Below are positions 43,296-52,433 of a DNA stretch of 64,000 bases, one piece after another. Below the pieces are notes generated by a model. It did not search any database. It saw nothing but the letters and a program-made list of their open reading frames with translations, and was not told the origin of the DNA. The translations under genes were made by a program, and so were the position numbers. The first letter of the stretch is position 1; every line of letters starts with the position of its first letter. Source of the DNA: an uncultured Collinsella sp. (GTDB taxonomy: Bacteria; Actinomycetota; Coriobacteriia; Coriobacteriales; Coriobacteriaceae); contig UQLB01000001.1 of NCBI GenBank assembly GCA_900541725.1, positions 62,001 through 126,000 of the forward strand, in the 5' to 3' direction.

Positions 43296-43323
43296 ATCTT
43301 AGACAAGAATTCGGGATTTGCAA
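43296..43323 (-). promoter_or_regulatory. Candidate promoter of the rpsP operon
   Basis: On the minus strand TTGCAA (43323-43318), 16-base spacer, TAAGAT (43301-43296). It faces the rpsP operon from the gap shared with dinB and gives a leader of about 120 nt. Confidence 0.4.
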
Positions 43324-43367
43324 GCACATACACGCACCCCACATGAGCTGCGCGGTATACTCATGAC

Positions 43368-44621
43368 ATGGAAAGACGCGAACATACATACGGTTATGAG
43401 GATGCCACGGGCGTCACGCCGCCTCCCTGGACGGGTCCGGCGGTGGGCCTGATGGACCTCGATGCGTTTTTTGCGAGTGTGGAAATGCTCGATCATCCCG
43501 AATGGCGCGGCAAGCCACTCATCGTGGGCGGGGACGCCGATTCGCGTGGCGTCGTGTCCACGTGTTCGTATGAGGCGCGCCGCTTTGGCGTGCACTCTGC
43601 CATGGCCTCGGCCGAGGCGCGGCGCTTGTGCCCGCAAGCCATTTGGACGCACGGACACTTTGATCGCTACCGCGAGGTGAGCGCGCAGGTCATGGCGATT
43701 CTCGCCGACGAGACCCCGCGCGTGGAGCGCGTATCCATCGACGAAGCCTTCATCGATATCACACCGGGTCGCTTTGCGCCCGAAGACCCGCTGCTGGTCG
43801 CGAGGCGTATAAGCGACCGCGTGGCAGCGCTGGGAGTGACGTGCTCCATTGGCGTGGGCTGCAACAAGACGGTCGCAAAGATCGCAAGCGAGCGGGATAA
43901 GCCGTTTGGGCTGACCATCGTGCGCCCCGGAACCGAGCAGCGCTTTTTGGCCGCACTGCCGGTATCTGCCATGAGCGGCATCGGGCGCTCGGCCGAGGAG
44001 CGACTGCGCCGCATGCGCATCTACACCCTCGGAGAGCTATCACGTGCACCGGAATCCACCTTGGCCTCTATTTTTGGCGTCAACGGCGAACGCATGCGCC
44101 AGCGTGCGCTGGGACTCGAGGCTTCTGAGGTCACGAGCCTGGACGAGGAACGCGAGGTTAAATCGGTAAGCAACGAGCGCACCTTTGCTAAAGATTTGAC
44201 TGAGCGTGGGGATATTAAGGCGGCGATTGCGCTGCTGGGCGAGTCAGTGGGACGCCGTCTGCGCCGTCAGGGACTAACAGGCGCCACGGTGACGCTCAAG
44301 CTTAAGTATTCGTATGGCAGCGGGCGTACGGCACAGCGCCGGCTGCCTCATCCGACCGACGACGAGAACATCTTCGTGACGGTTGCACTCGAACTGCTCG
44401 ACAACATCTGGCAGGAAGGAATGCACGTTCGCTTAGCAGGCATCGGCATGAGCGACTTTGACCATCAGGGCGGCATCCAGACTGACCTGTTCTGCGAAGT
44501 CGACGACCGCGGGGCCCAATCGAGCGACCGTCGCGACCTCTCAGTCGCTATCGACGCCGTCCGAGACAAGTTCGGCGACACCGCCCTATCCTTCGGCCGC
44601 CAATCCCGCTTTAACGATTAA
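43368..44621 (+). CDS. dinB: DNA polymerase IV (Y-family)
   Basis: 417 residues. Low-fidelity polymerase for translesion synthesis. LMDLDAFFASVEMLDHPEWR holds the first catalytic Asp residues. YEARRFGVHSAMASAEA and RVSIDEAFIDIT (SIDEAF motif) complete the palm, and the little-finger domain runs from about residue 255. The extreme C-terminus has no obvious beta-clamp motif (it ends SFGRQSRFND, though QTDLF at residues 371-375 fits the clamp-binding pattern). There is no SD before ATG, and a TATACT box at 43356-43361 would start transcription at or next to the ATG, suggesting a leaderless mRNA. No complete LexA box was found. Confidence 0.96.
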   Translation: MERREHTYGYEDATGVTPPPWTGPAVGLMDLDAFFASVEMLDHPEWRGKPLIVGGDADSRGVVSTCSYEARRFGVHSAMASAEARRLCPQAIWTHGHFDRYREVSAQVMAILADETPRVERVSIDEAFIDITPGRFAPEDPLLVARRISDRVAALGVTCSIGVGCNKTVAKIASERDKPFGLTIVRPGTEQRFLAALPVSAMSGIGRSAEERLRRMRIYTLGELSRAPESTLASIFGVNGERMRQRALGLEASEVTSLDEEREVKSVSNERTFAKDLTERGDIKAAIALLGESVGRRLRRQGLTGATVTLKLKYSYGSGRTAQRRLPHPTDDENIFVTVALELLDNIWQEGMHVRLAGIGMSDFDHQGGIQTDLFCEVDDRGAQSSDRRDLSVAIDAVRDKFGDTALSFGRQSRFND

Positions 44622-44635
44622 CCGCCTTTGGGCAA

Positions 44636-44676
44636 AAAGAAAGCCGGGCAGGTGCGGAAAACCGCAACTGCCCGGC
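44636..44676 (-). terminator. Terminator of the rsfS operon
   Basis: A 15-base-pair stem with one mismatch (44643-44657 with 44662-44676) and four-base loop, followed on the minus strand by TTTCTTTTT. It ends leftward transcription from obgE-nadD-yqeK-rsfS and also lies just after dinB. Confidence 0.88.
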
Positions 44677-44687
44677 GATATGCGTGA

Positions 44688-44720
44688 GGGTAGCTAAAAC
44701 CCCGTCTCAAATGAGCTACT
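44688..44720. repeat. Repeat copy d, diverged
   Basis: Matches the reverse complement of copy a (25287 onward) with a 2-3 base deletion and a few substitutions; the 18-base segment cgtctcaaatgagctact differs from copy c at two positions. Like copy c it begins at the stop codon of a minus-strand gene, here rsfS, and can form a short gtagct/agctac stem. Confidence 0.55.
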
Positions 44721-45174
44721 AGAGGAGATTGAGGGGGAGCTGGGGGGCGTCTCCCCAGAGTTTCTCGAGGCGGTAGAAGTCGCGGGCTTCGGGAGTGAAG
44801 ACGTGGACGACAACCGAACCGTAGTCCATGAGCATCCAGGTCTTCTGTTCGCGGCCCTCGATGGAGAACGGATGCTCGCCGCAAGCCTCGGCGACCTTCT
44901 CCTCAATTTCATCGACGATCGAATCAACCTGGCGGTTGTTGGTGCCGGTAGCAAGGACAAAGTAGTCGCACACGTCGGAAAGCTCGGTCAGGTCGAGCAC
45001 CTGAACGTCCTCGCCCTTCTTGTCGTAGGCGGCCTGCGCGGCGGCGCGGGCGACATCCTCAGCGGCGACACCGCTCGCGGACAGCGAGGCGGCAGTGCGG
45101 TCGGACGTGGCGACGAAGCTCTTGTGCTCCACACCTTCAAGAATCTGCTCGTCGGTCATGGTCTCGTCGGCCAT
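44719..45174 (-). CDS. rsfS: Ribosome silencing factor RsfS
   Basis: 151 residues. Binds L14 and blocks subunit joining under starvation. The conserved core DLTELSDVCDYFVLATGTNN and a DYGSVVVHVFTPEARDFYRL segment are typical. An N-terminal extension of about 40 residues with Ala-rich helix precedes the fold. It is the last gene after nadD and yqeK, the usual neighbourhood in Gram-positives. Confidence 0.94.
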   Translation of the reverse strand: MADETMTDEQILEGVEHKSFVATSDRTAASLSASGVAAEDVARAAAQAAYDKKGEDVQVLDLTELSDVCDYFVLATGTNNRQVDSIVDEIEEKVAEACGEHPFSIEGREQKTWMLMDYGSVVVHVFTPEARDFYRLEKLWGDAPQLPLNLL

Positions 45175-45201
45175 GGAATACCTCTTTCTAGACAGCCCGA
45201 G

Positions 45202-45810
45202 CTAGCGCAGCTGGGCGTAATGGTTGTAAATCGAAATAGCCGTGGGATAAAGATAGCGCCCGGACTGGATCACGTAGACCAGACCCTGCGCAAAACAGGA
45301 GAAGAACAACTCATCGAGCGTCGACTCCCCCACCATCTTGCGCAGCGCATGCGCATAGTCGCCGTGGCGGTTGGGCTCGATGGCATCGGCCACAAAGACC
45401 ACCATATCGAGCGGCGTCATGTCGCAGGCACCCACGGTGTGACGGTCGACAGCCTGAAAGACCGCCGACGACAGCTCGGGAAAGAGCTGCGGAAGCTCAT
45501 AGGCGGCAACCGGGCCATGCAAAAGCGGCGTCGCGGCAGACGGAGAGCCGGCAATCTTAATACCGTAATGCAGAGCGCGCGTGACCAGCTCGTCGTCGGA
45601 GAGCACCTTGTCCCAGTCATGGATCAGGCCGGCGGCAGCGGCATCAAAGCGGTCAACGCCGTAGACCTCGGCCAGATGAAGTGCGGTCTCGGCAACACCC
45701 AGCGAATGCACATAGCGCTTGCGCTTATCCTTCATGCGAACATCGAGCAGCTCTTGAATGCGCTTGAGCAGCGCGCGCTCATCGCCCTCAAACTGATCCT
45801 CTACCGACAA
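45202..45810 (-). CDS. yqeK: YqeK-type HD-domain diadenosine tetraphosphatase
   Basis: 202 residues. HD-superfamily phosphohydrolase that symmetrically cleaves Ap4A. RYVHSLGVAETALHLAEVYG, AGLIHDWDK (HD pair), HGPVAAYEL and FVADAIEPNRHGDY mark the metal site. Start TTG at 45810 with GGGGG 5 nt upstream. It lies between nadD and rsfS, supporting the assignment. Confidence 0.92.
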   Translation of the reverse strand: MSVEDQFEGDERALLKRIQELLDVRMKDKRKRYVHSLGVAETALHLAEVYGVDRFDAAAAGLIHDWDKVLSDDELVTRALHYGIKIAGSPSAATPLLHGPVAAYELPQLFPELSSAVFQAVDRHTVGACDMTPLDMVVFVADAIEPNRHGDYAHALRKMVGESTLDELFFSCFAQGLVYVIQSGRYLYPTAISIYNHYAQLR

Positions 45811-45822
45811 CGTAGACCCCCA

Positions 45823-46500
45823 TCACTCAAAATCTTCTTGGCCCAAATCGGCATATAGCCTGCGTTTGCGAATGTAGCCGAGCACGGACTCGCTCGTAAG
45901 ATAGCGCACGCTCATGCCGCGGGCAACTCGCTTACGAATGTTCGTCGAGCTGATCGCCAGCGCCGGAATCTGAATATAGCGCACGTCGAACGGCAGTCCC
46001 GACTCTTTGATTCGGGCACGCGCCGTATCGATATCAAAGCCCGGTCGCGTCGCAGCAATAAAGGTGGCAAGCTCAGCGATTCGTTCGGCATCATGCCAGG
46101 TCACAATATCGATAATCGCGTCGGCGCCCGTAATAAAGTAGAGCTTTACCTGCGGCGGGTAAAAGTCGCGAAGGGCATGAAGCGTATCGGCCGTATAGGT
46201 TACGCCCGGACGGTCGATCTCGAACCGGCTCGCCAAAAAGGCCGGGTTCGCGGCGGTGGCGAGGACCGTCATGGCATAACGGTCCTCGGCAGGCGTCACC
46301 GGCTTGTCAAGCTTAAAGGCCGGCGTGCCCGCCGGCATAAAGAGCACGGCATCCAAGTCGAGGGACTCGCGCGCCTGCTCGGCGGTCACCAGGTGCCCGT
46401 AATGGATGGGATCAAAGGTGCCACCCATAATGCCAAGCCTAAACTCCTGCCCGTCCTCTAGAGGAAGCTCGGGCAGACCGATTCCACCGCGCAGCGACAT
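45823..46500 (-). CDS. nadD: Nicotinate-nucleotide adenylyltransferase
   Basis: 225 residues. Adenylates nicotinate mononucleotide in NAD synthesis. GIMGGTFDPIHYGHLVTAEQ (nucleotidyltransferase GxFxPxHxGH) and a C-terminal ISSTNIRKRVARGMSVRYLT (ISSTxIR) are clear. About 20 residues precede the usual start, so the true start may be internal, although ATG at 46500 directly follows the obgE stop. Confidence 0.95.
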   Translation of the reverse strand: MSLRGGIGLPELPLEDGQEFRLGIMGGTFDPIHYGHLVTAEQARESLDLDAVLFMPAGTPAFKLDKPVTPAEDRYAMTVLATAANPAFLASRFEIDRPGVTYTADTLHALRDFYPPQVKLYFITGADAIIDIVTWHDAERIAELATFIAATRPGFDIDTARARIKESGLPFDVRYIQIPALAISSTNIRKRVARGMSVRYLTSESVLGYIRKRRLYADLGQEDFE

Positions 46501-46503
46501 GGC

Positions 46504-47970
46504 TTACTCGCCCTCCGAGGTCTCGGCATCGCCCGCGGCATCCGCCGCATCGACAACCTCGACTCCCTCATCCGCAGCATCGGCCACGTCAATGGCTTCA
46601 ACGGCAACGTCCTCGCCAGCATCCTCGAGCTCCTCGTACTCCGAGAAGTCCTCGGCGCCCTCAAAGTCAAAGGCGCGCTGGCAAATGCGGACCTCGTCGC
46701 CCGCACGGCAACCGGCCTTCTCGAGCGCGTCGTCAACACCCATACGCGCAAACTTATGCTGCAGGTAAATGACGGCTTCCTCGTTTTCCCAGTCGGTCTG
46801 GATGACCATGCGCTCGATGGCACGACCGACCACGCGGAAGGCACCGGGCTCTTCCTGAACAATGCGGAAACGCTTCTCACGCTGCAGGCGACGGCGCTCC
46901 CACTCATCGTCGCGCAGAACGACCGGCTCATCCGAGACAGCCAACTCGGCGCGCAGCTTAGCCACCTGCTCGCCCACGGCAAGCATCAGCGTGTTGAGGC
47001 CGGCGCCCGTCACGGCAGACACGGCAAAGAACATATGTCCATCGTCGAGCGCTGCGCGCTTGAGGTCGGCAATCTTGTCGGCCGTGCCCGGCGCATCGCA
47101 CTTGTTGGCAACGACGATCTGCGGACGCTCCGAAAGCTCGGCGCCATACTGCTCGAGCTCGCGGTTGATGATGTGGTAATCCTCGACCGGATCGCGATCC
47201 TCAAAACCACCCGTCATGTCGACGACGTGCATGATCAGGGCCGTACGCTCAATGTGGCGCAGGAACTGGTGACCCAGGCCCTTACCCTCGCTCGCGCCTT
47301 CGATAAGACCGGGGACGTCGGCAACGACGTAAGAGTATTCACCGGCACGCACCATGCCGAGGTTCGGCACGAGCGTGGTAAACGGGTAGTCAGCAATCTT
47401 GGGACGGGCGGCACTCATGCGCGCGATGAGCGATGACTTACCCACGGAGGGAAAGCCCACGAGCGCAGCATCGGCCATGAGCTTCATCTCGAGCTCAATC
47501 CAGTGCTCCTCGGCAGGCTCGCCCAGCTGGGCAAAGGCGGGTGCGCGACGAACCGACGTCACAAAGTGGGTGTTACCCAGACCGCCGGCACCACCGGGAG
47601 CCACGACAACGCGCTCGCCGTCGTGCACCAGGTCGGCAATCTCGAACATCGGGGTCTGCGTCTCGGGATCGAGCTCGCGCACCACGGTGCCCATGGGGAC
47701 TTTCAGAATGAGGTCCTCGCCGCTCTTGCCGTTGCGACGGGCGCCCTGCCCATGCGTGCCGCGCTCGGCGCGGAAGTGATGCTTGAAGCGGTAATCGATC
47801 AGCGAAGACAGCTGAGCATCGGCCTGGATGACGACATTGCCGCCACGACCGCCGTCGCCGCCATCGGGGCCGCCCTTGGGGACAAATGCCTCGCGCCTAA
47901 ACGACATGCATCCGGCTCCGCCGTCGCCGCCGCACACGTTAATGCGGCTGATATCGGTGAACTGTGACAA
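46504..47970 (-). CDS. obgE: GTPase ObgE/CgtA
   Basis: 488 residues. Essential ribosome-associated GTPase linked to 50S assembly and stress control. Obg glycine-rich domain (VCGGDGGAGCMSFRREAFVP), G domain with GFPSVGKSSLIARM, DVPGLIEGASEG and NKCD, then the OCT domain (residues about 340-430). A 45-residue Asp/Glu/Ala tail follows, longer than in many homologues. Start TTG at 47970 with GGAGG 8 nt upstream. It is separated from rplU-rpmA by a terminator, so the usual rplU-rpmA-obgE read-through is restricted. Confidence 0.97.
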   Translation of the reverse strand: MSQFTDISRINVCGGDGGAGCMSFRREAFVPKGGPDGGDGGRGGNVVIQADAQLSSLIDYRFKHHFRAERGTHGQGARRNGKSGEDLILKVPMGTVVRELDPETQTPMFEIADLVHDGERVVVAPGGAGGLGNTHFVTSVRRAPAFAQLGEPAEEHWIELEMKLMADAALVGFPSVGKSSLIARMSAARPKIADYPFTTLVPNLGMVRAGEYSYVVADVPGLIEGASEGKGLGHQFLRHIERTALIMHVVDMTGGFEDRDPVEDYHIINRELEQYGAELSERPQIVVANKCDAPGTADKIADLKRAALDDGHMFFAVSAVTGAGLNTLMLAVGEQVAKLRAELAVSDEPVVLRDDEWERRRLQREKRFRIVQEEPGAFRVVGRAIERMVIQTDWENEEAVIYLQHKFARMGVDDALEKAGCRAGDEVRICQRAFDFEGAEDFSEYEELEDAGEDVAVEAIDVADAADEGVEVVDAADAAGDAETSEGE

Positions 47971-47985
47971 CAGAATCGCCTCCTA

Positions 47986-48030
47986 CAAAAAAGAGGGAGA
48001 CCCTTGAATCCTAAAACTCAAGTGCCTCCC
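47986..48030 (-). terminator. Terminator of rplU-rpmA
   Basis: A 13-position imperfect stem (47995-48007 with 48018-48030) with ten-base loop, then TCTTTTTT on the minus strand, 25 nt after the rpmA stop. Confidence 0.85.
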
Positions 48031-48055
48031 ACATATGTGCTCTATGAAGGGTGAA

Positions 48056-48313
48056 TTACGCGTTCGCGAGCGGGCGTACGCTGACCCTGTGCTTGATACC
48101 CTTGTGGAACTCAACGGTACCGTCGACCAGCGCGAACAGCGTGTCGTCCTTACCACGGCCAACGTTCTCACCCGGGTGGATGTGCGTGCCGTGCTGACGG
48201 ACGAGAATCGTGCCCGTGGTTACCGTCTGGCCGGCATAGCGCTTCGTGCCAAGGCGCTGACCGCGGGAGTCACGGCCATTACGGGAGGAACCGAGTCCTT
48301 TTTTGTGTGCCAT
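48056..48313 (-). CDS. rpmA: 50S ribosomal protein L27
   Basis: 85 residues. L27 reaches the peptidyl transferase centre. MAHKKGLGSSRNGRDSRGQR and GTHIHPGENVGRGKDDTLFA are canonical. It starts directly with MAHKK, so it lacks the cleavable N-terminal extension seen in Firmicutes L27. Confidence 0.97.
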   Translation of the reverse strand: MAHKKGLGSSRNGRDSRGQRLGTKRYAGQTVTTGTILVRQHGTHIHPGENVGRGKDDTLFALVDGTVEFHKGIKHRVSVRPLANA

Positions 48314-48346
48314 TGTGTATACCTACTCTTTCGTTACGAGTGTAAT

Positions 48347-48721
48347 CTACTCGGCGACGGGAGCCTCGGCAACAGCCTCAGCCTCTGCCTTGACAGCCTT
48401 CTTGGCGCGGGAGGTAGCCTGAACCTTCACGATCTTCAGCTTGGTGAGCTGCTGACGGTGACCCTTCAGACGACGATAGCGCTTGCGCTTGTGGAACTTG
48501 AAGACCAGCTGCTTCTCGCCCTTGAACTGCTCAACGATCTGAGCGGTAACCTTGGCCTTGGCCAGCTTGTCGGGATCGGTGACGATCTTCTTACCATCGT
48601 TGAGGAAGATGACCGGCAGGGTGACCTTGTCGCCCTCATTGCCCTCGATCTTCTCGACGGTGATGACATCGTCGGTGGCGACCTTGTACTGCTTGCCGCC
48701 CGTGTTAACGATTGCGTACAT
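48347..48721 (-). CDS. rplU: 50S ribosomal protein L21
   Basis: 124 residues. MYAIVNTGGKQYKVATDDVI, a central FKFHKRKRYRRLKGHRQQLT (RRxxGHRQ motif) and an Ala/Glu-rich tail of about 20 residues. ATG at 48721 gives the family N-terminus; the frame opens seven codons earlier. It is transcribed with rpmA from the promoter at 48764-48792. Confidence 0.97.
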   Translation of the reverse strand: MYAIVNTGGKQYKVATDDVITVEKIEGNEGDKVTLPVIFLNDGKKIVTDPDKLAKAKVTAQIVEQFKGEKQLVFKFHKRKRYRRLKGHRQQLTKLKIVKVQATSRAKKAVKAEAEAVAEAPVAE

Positions 48722-48763
48722 GTTTACTTGCCCTTCATGCATCAGTTAGTGCAACAGCCGAAT

Positions 48764-48792
48764 ATAGTAGCAGGCGAAAATACCCCCGTCAA
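48764..48792 (-). promoter_or_regulatory. Promoter of rplU-rpmA
   Basis: On the minus strand TTGACG (48792-48787), 17-base spacer, TACTAT (48769-48764). It overlaps the 3' end of the upstream gene and predicts a leader of about 36 nt. Confidence 0.7.
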
Positions 48793-49601
48793 TGAGTATG
48801 TGGAGCAAATCCACAAGTTCGCACAGGTATGGGGCTGACGAGTCGGCCCTCGTCGTCCTCGCATGCTTGATTCTGACGCTCGACATCGTAGGAGCAGATG
48901 GTCACGAGGTCTTGCATACCGGTGGAAACAATAGGTGCATCCACGCCCGGGGTCAAGCCCTGCAACAAAACATCAGCAGCGGAAAGCAAAATTTCCGGAC
49001 GCATGGAGCCTTCGTTGTCGGCATGGGTGTCGAGCATGAGCACCAAATGGTCCGGGCGCTCCCCCGCCGTGAGCTCATAGTCCACGAGCGTGTGATCCAA
49101 ATCCAAGCGCTTGCTCTTTTTTCCGCGCGCGTAGTCGATGCCATGGTCCGCGCGCAGCGTGTCGATCGCACGACGTACCTCATCGGCGCTTACGGGCGCC
49201 TCGGGATCCAAGTGCAGGTCGATGCGATACGACAGGCGCGTGAGCTGCGCCGTCAACGCCGGCGTGCGCACGTCGATGTACGCCGCCTCGATGGGCGCCA
49301 GATCGGCCGGAGACGCCGCAGCCAGGCGCCCAAACGCCTCGTCGAGCGCCACGAACTCGGTCATAAACAGGTCATACCACTCGCAGGTCGACGACGTACC
49401 AACCGGTAGCGCCGAAGAGAAGCCCACGCGCATGTGCGGAGAGAAGCCCTGCGTGACGGCATAGGGAAGTCCCGCACGGCGCACGATGCGCTCAATGGTA
49501 TGGATCACTTCGAGATGGCCCAGGTACTTAAGGCGATCGCGCTTGCCATAGCGAACACGAAGCCTAAAGAGCGAGGGGTTGTCGGTCAGGCGCTCACTCA
49601 T
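48789..49601 (-). CDS. TIGR03936/DUF2344 family protein
   Basis: 270 residues. FRLRVRYGKRDRLKYLGHLE and a following AVTQGFSPHMRVGFSSALPV match the DUF2344 family, found fused to or beside TIGR03960 radical SAM proteins. Function is unknown; a role in tRNA or rRNA modification has been suggested for such pairs only by association with ribosomal genes. ATG overlaps the radical SAM stop by four bases, so the two proteins are surely co-expressed. Confidence 0.88.
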   Translation of the reverse strand: MSERLTDNPSLFRLRVRYGKRDRLKYLGHLEVIHTIERIVRRAGLPYAVTQGFSPHMRVGFSSALPVGTSSTCEWYDLFMTEFVALDEAFGRLAAASPADLAPIEAAYIDVRTPALTAQLTRLSYRIDLHLDPEAPVSADEVRRAIDTLRADHGIDYARGKKSKRLDLDHTLVDYELTAGERPDHLVLMLDTHADNEGSMRPEILLSAADVLLQGLTPGVDAPIVSTGMQDLVTICSYDVERQNQACEDDEGRLVSPIPVRTCGFAPHTH

Positions 49602-51475
49602 GCGCGATCACCCATCAATACATTCTTGGCGTGGAGCGTGGGGCAGATCCCGCAGCCGGTGCACGACGTGCGGGTGCAGTCGGGAGTCGTGACGCCCTCG
49701 AGCGAGCGACGGTACTCGCGCTCGAGGAAGCCGCGCGTGCAGCCGGGGCTCACGTGCTCCCACGGCAGGCGCCAGTCCAACTCGTAGGGCAGGTGCACGA
49801 GCTCATTGAGGTCGATGCCGTTTTTGGCAGCAGCCTCCTTCCAGTTATCGAGCGAGAAATGCTCTACCCAGGCGTCAAAGCGAGAGCCCGAGCGCCAAGC
49901 GTCGATGATGACGGGCGTCATGTCACGACCGGCGCGGGAAAGCGCGGCCTCGATGAGCGAGGTCTCGGCATCGTGGTAATGCACGCGGACGGCTCGGTTG
50001 CGAACGCTCGTGATAAGCAGCTTCTGGCGACGCTTGACGTCGTCGTAGTCGAGCTGCGGGCACCACTGGAACGGCGTGGCAGCCTTGGGGATAAACACCG
50101 AAACCGAGATGGACACCGAGATCGAGCCGCGACGAGCCTTGGGCACCACGGAACGACCGAGCTCCAGCACGTGATCGGCCAGATTGGCGATGGCCACGAT
50201 GTCCTCGTCGCGCTCGCCGGGAAGGCCCATCATAAAGTAGAGCTTCATGCGGTTCCAGCCGGCCTCGAAGGCTGCCTTGGCCGCACGGTCCAGGTCCTCC
50301 TCGGTCACGTTTTTGTTAATGATGTCGCGCATGCGCTGGCTGCCGGCCTCGGGCGCGAACGTCAGGCCGCCCTTCTTTTCGCCGGCGACCGATTCGGCCA
50401 TATCCACGCCAAACGAATCCAGACGCTGCGACGGAATAGACACGCGAATACCCGTATCCTCCAGGCGATGGTTGAGCCTGCCGAGCACGTCGCGAATGCA
50501 GGAGTGGTCGGTCGTGGAGAGCGAGGTCAGCGACACCTCGTCATAGCCGGTCTTTTCCAGACCCTGAATCACCGACGAGACGATCTGGTCGGCCGAGCGC
50601 TCGCGCACCGGGCGATACGTCATGCCGGCCTGGCAAAAACGACAGCCGCGGGCGCAGCCGCGAAGGATCTCGATAGACAGGCGGTCGTGGACCAGCTGCG
50701 CATAGGGCACGCACGACTGCGACAGCGGATTCGTGGCGCCGAAATCCTCGACGACGCGCTTGTAGACCACGGTCGGCGCATCCTTGCCTTCACGCGGCAC
50801 GGTGTAGCCATGCGGCGAGCAGGGCTCGTCGTGACGAACCTCATAGAGCGACGGCACGTAGTTGCCGGCAATGGATGCAAGCTGCTCGACAATCTGCGCG
50901 CGCGGGACCCCTTCGTCACGCAGGCGGCGATGCAGCTGGCAGGTCTCGAGCAGCGATTCCTCGCCCTCACCGATGAGGATGGCATCGAAGAAGGCCGCGT
51001 ACGGCTCGGGGTTGTACACCGAGGGGCCGCCGGCGATGATGATAGGGTCGTCTTCGCCTCGGTCAGCCGCCAACAGCGGAATGCCAGCGAGGTCGAGTGC
51101 CTCGAGGAAGTTCGTCACCGCCATCTCGTGCGGCACATGCAGACCGACGATATCAAACGAAGCGACCGGCGCTGCACCCTCGAGCGATAGCAGCGGAATA
51201 CCCGCCTCGCGCATGGCGTCGCCCATATCGGGCCACGGCACATAGCCGCGCTCGCAGGAGATGCCCTCGGCCTGGTTAAGGATGTTGTAGAGGATGGCGA
51301 TGCCCTGGTTGGGCAGACCGACCTCGTATACGTCCGGATAAATCAGACAGCAACGGTAGTCGGCATCGGCCTTGGAAAGCGTGCCCCACTCGTGATCGAT
51401 ATAGCGGCTCGGCTTCTCGACCTTGGCGAGCAACGGCTCAATTAAATGAAAACAATCTTGGTACGGAACGCGCAA
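49598..51475 (-). CDS. TIGR03960 family radical SAM protein
   Basis: 625 residues. An N-terminal B12-binding-like domain (CCLIYPDVYEVGLPNQGIAI) precedes the radical SAM core with GCARGCRFCQAG (CxxxCxxC). A C-terminal cysteine set (CTRTSCTGCGICP) may bind another cluster. The reaction is unknown. It is paired with the DUF2344 gene and next to rplU-rpmA-obgE, the standard arrangement in Gram-positives and other bacteria. Confidence 0.92.
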   Translation of the reverse strand: MRVPYQDCFHLIEPLLAKVEKPSRYIDHEWGTLSKADADYRCCLIYPDVYEVGLPNQGIAILYNILNQAEGISCERGYVPWPDMGDAMREAGIPLLSLEGAAPVASFDIVGLHVPHEMAVTNFLEALDLAGIPLLAADRGEDDPIIIAGGPSVYNPEPYAAFFDAILIGEGEESLLETCQLHRRLRDEGVPRAQIVEQLASIAGNYVPSLYEVRHDEPCSPHGYTVPREGKDAPTVVYKRVVEDFGATNPLSQSCVPYAQLVHDRLSIEILRGCARGCRFCQAGMTYRPVRERSADQIVSSVIQGLEKTGYDEVSLTSLSTTDHSCIRDVLGRLNHRLEDTGIRVSIPSQRLDSFGVDMAESVAGEKKGGLTFAPEAGSQRMRDIINKNVTEEDLDRAAKAAFEAGWNRMKLYFMMGLPGERDEDIVAIANLADHVLELGRSVVPKARRGSISVSISVSVFIPKAATPFQWCPQLDYDDVKRRQKLLITSVRNRAVRVHYHDAETSLIEAALSRAGRDMTPVIIDAWRSGSRFDAWVEHFSLDNWKEAAAKNGIDLNELVHLPYELDWRLPWEHVSPGCTRGFLEREYRRSLEGVTTPDCTRTSCTGCGICPTLHAKNVLMGDRA

Positions 51476-51485
51476 CGGAAAACCC

Positions 51486-52415
51486 CTAAGCAGCGAGATC
51501 AGATGCGTCCTGATAGGACGCCATGGGACGGGTAGCGCCCGCGACTGTGGTCACCAGATCGCGAACGCGGGAGAACGAAGCAGTGACCACCTCGTTGGCA
51601 CGGCTGTAGTCGACATCGCGCTCGTAGAGCGAAACGAGCGCACGGCCCATGCCATAGGTGCCCGCGGCAGCAGTGAGCGCCTTGACGGCAAACCCAATAT
51701 GCGGCGTCTGCTTGACGAGCGCGCGGGTGACCGCGCGGATCACAAGACCGCCGGCAAGCACGCCAGCGACCTCGTAGCCGCGCTCGGGCTTAATGCCGCG
51801 TCCAAAGACGGCAGCGAGCTCAAAGAGCATGCCCACCTGCGCCAGCGCCATAACGGGATAATCGGCGCCTGGCAAAAACACCAGTGCACCGGTCGCCATA
51901 TTGGTGAGCGCGCACGAGGTGATGATACGATTGGCCGCCGCGATGCGCATGAAGGCAAAGTTCGCCGCAAAAGCCGTTTCCTTGTCGGTGCGGTCGAGAA
52001 TCCAGCGGGCAAGCGTCTCGAGCAGATACGTCTTATCGGTTGCCGCTACCACGCCGAGCATGGGCGTGGACTCCTCGATAAACGGCACCTCCACAGCAGA
52101 CTCGGCAAGCACGCACACGGGCGCGCCGGCGATCACGAGCTCCTGCACGGCACTCTCCAAGCGGTCGGAACCACACGAGAGCACCAGCACCACATCGGTA
52201 TCGGTCTTTGGAGCAATTCGCTCCTCCCCCAGACGCTCGACGCGCACAATGCCCGAGGTCGTCTGCGGCACAAAGGCGTCACGCACCGTCTCGGCCAGAA
52301 AGCGCGAGGCGGACGAATCCAGATAGACCGAGACGCGCACCGGCGTATCGGAATCCTTCTTAACGGACGCGCCCATCTTAAAAGCGCGGGTCAGCTTATC
52401 TACGGGAATTTTCAT
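51486..52415 (-). CDS. DUF697-type membrane protein
   Basis: 309 residues. An N-terminal soluble domain with a Rossmann-like or GTPase-accessory pattern (TDVVLVLSCGSDRLESAVQE, no P-loop) is followed by two to four hydrophobic segments (ANRIITSCALTNMATGALVF, VMALAQVGMLFELAAVFGRG) typical of DUF697/YcjF proteins. Function unknown. GGAGG precedes ATG. It lies between the radical SAM pair and rodA on the same strand. Confidence 0.75.
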   Translation of the reverse strand: MKIPVDKLTRAFKMGASVKKDSDTPVRVSVYLDSSASRFLAETVRDAFVPQTTSGIVRVERLGEERIAPKTDTDVVLVLSCGSDRLESAVQELVIAGAPVCVLAESAVEVPFIEESTPMLGVVAATDKTYLLETLARWILDRTDKETAFAANFAFMRIAAANRIITSCALTNMATGALVFLPGADYPVMALAQVGMLFELAAVFGRGIKPERGYEVAGVLAGGLVIRAVTRALVKQTPHIGFAVKALTAAAGTYGMGRALVSLYERDVDYSRANEVVTASFSRVRDLVTTVAGATRPMASYQDASDLAA

Positions 52416-52433
52416 AGCAAACCCCTCCAGCGG

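Noticed and set aside
43368..43400. LexA box at the start of dinB (cgaacatacatacg)
   Set aside because: Only the CGAAC half is present; the GTTCG half is missing.
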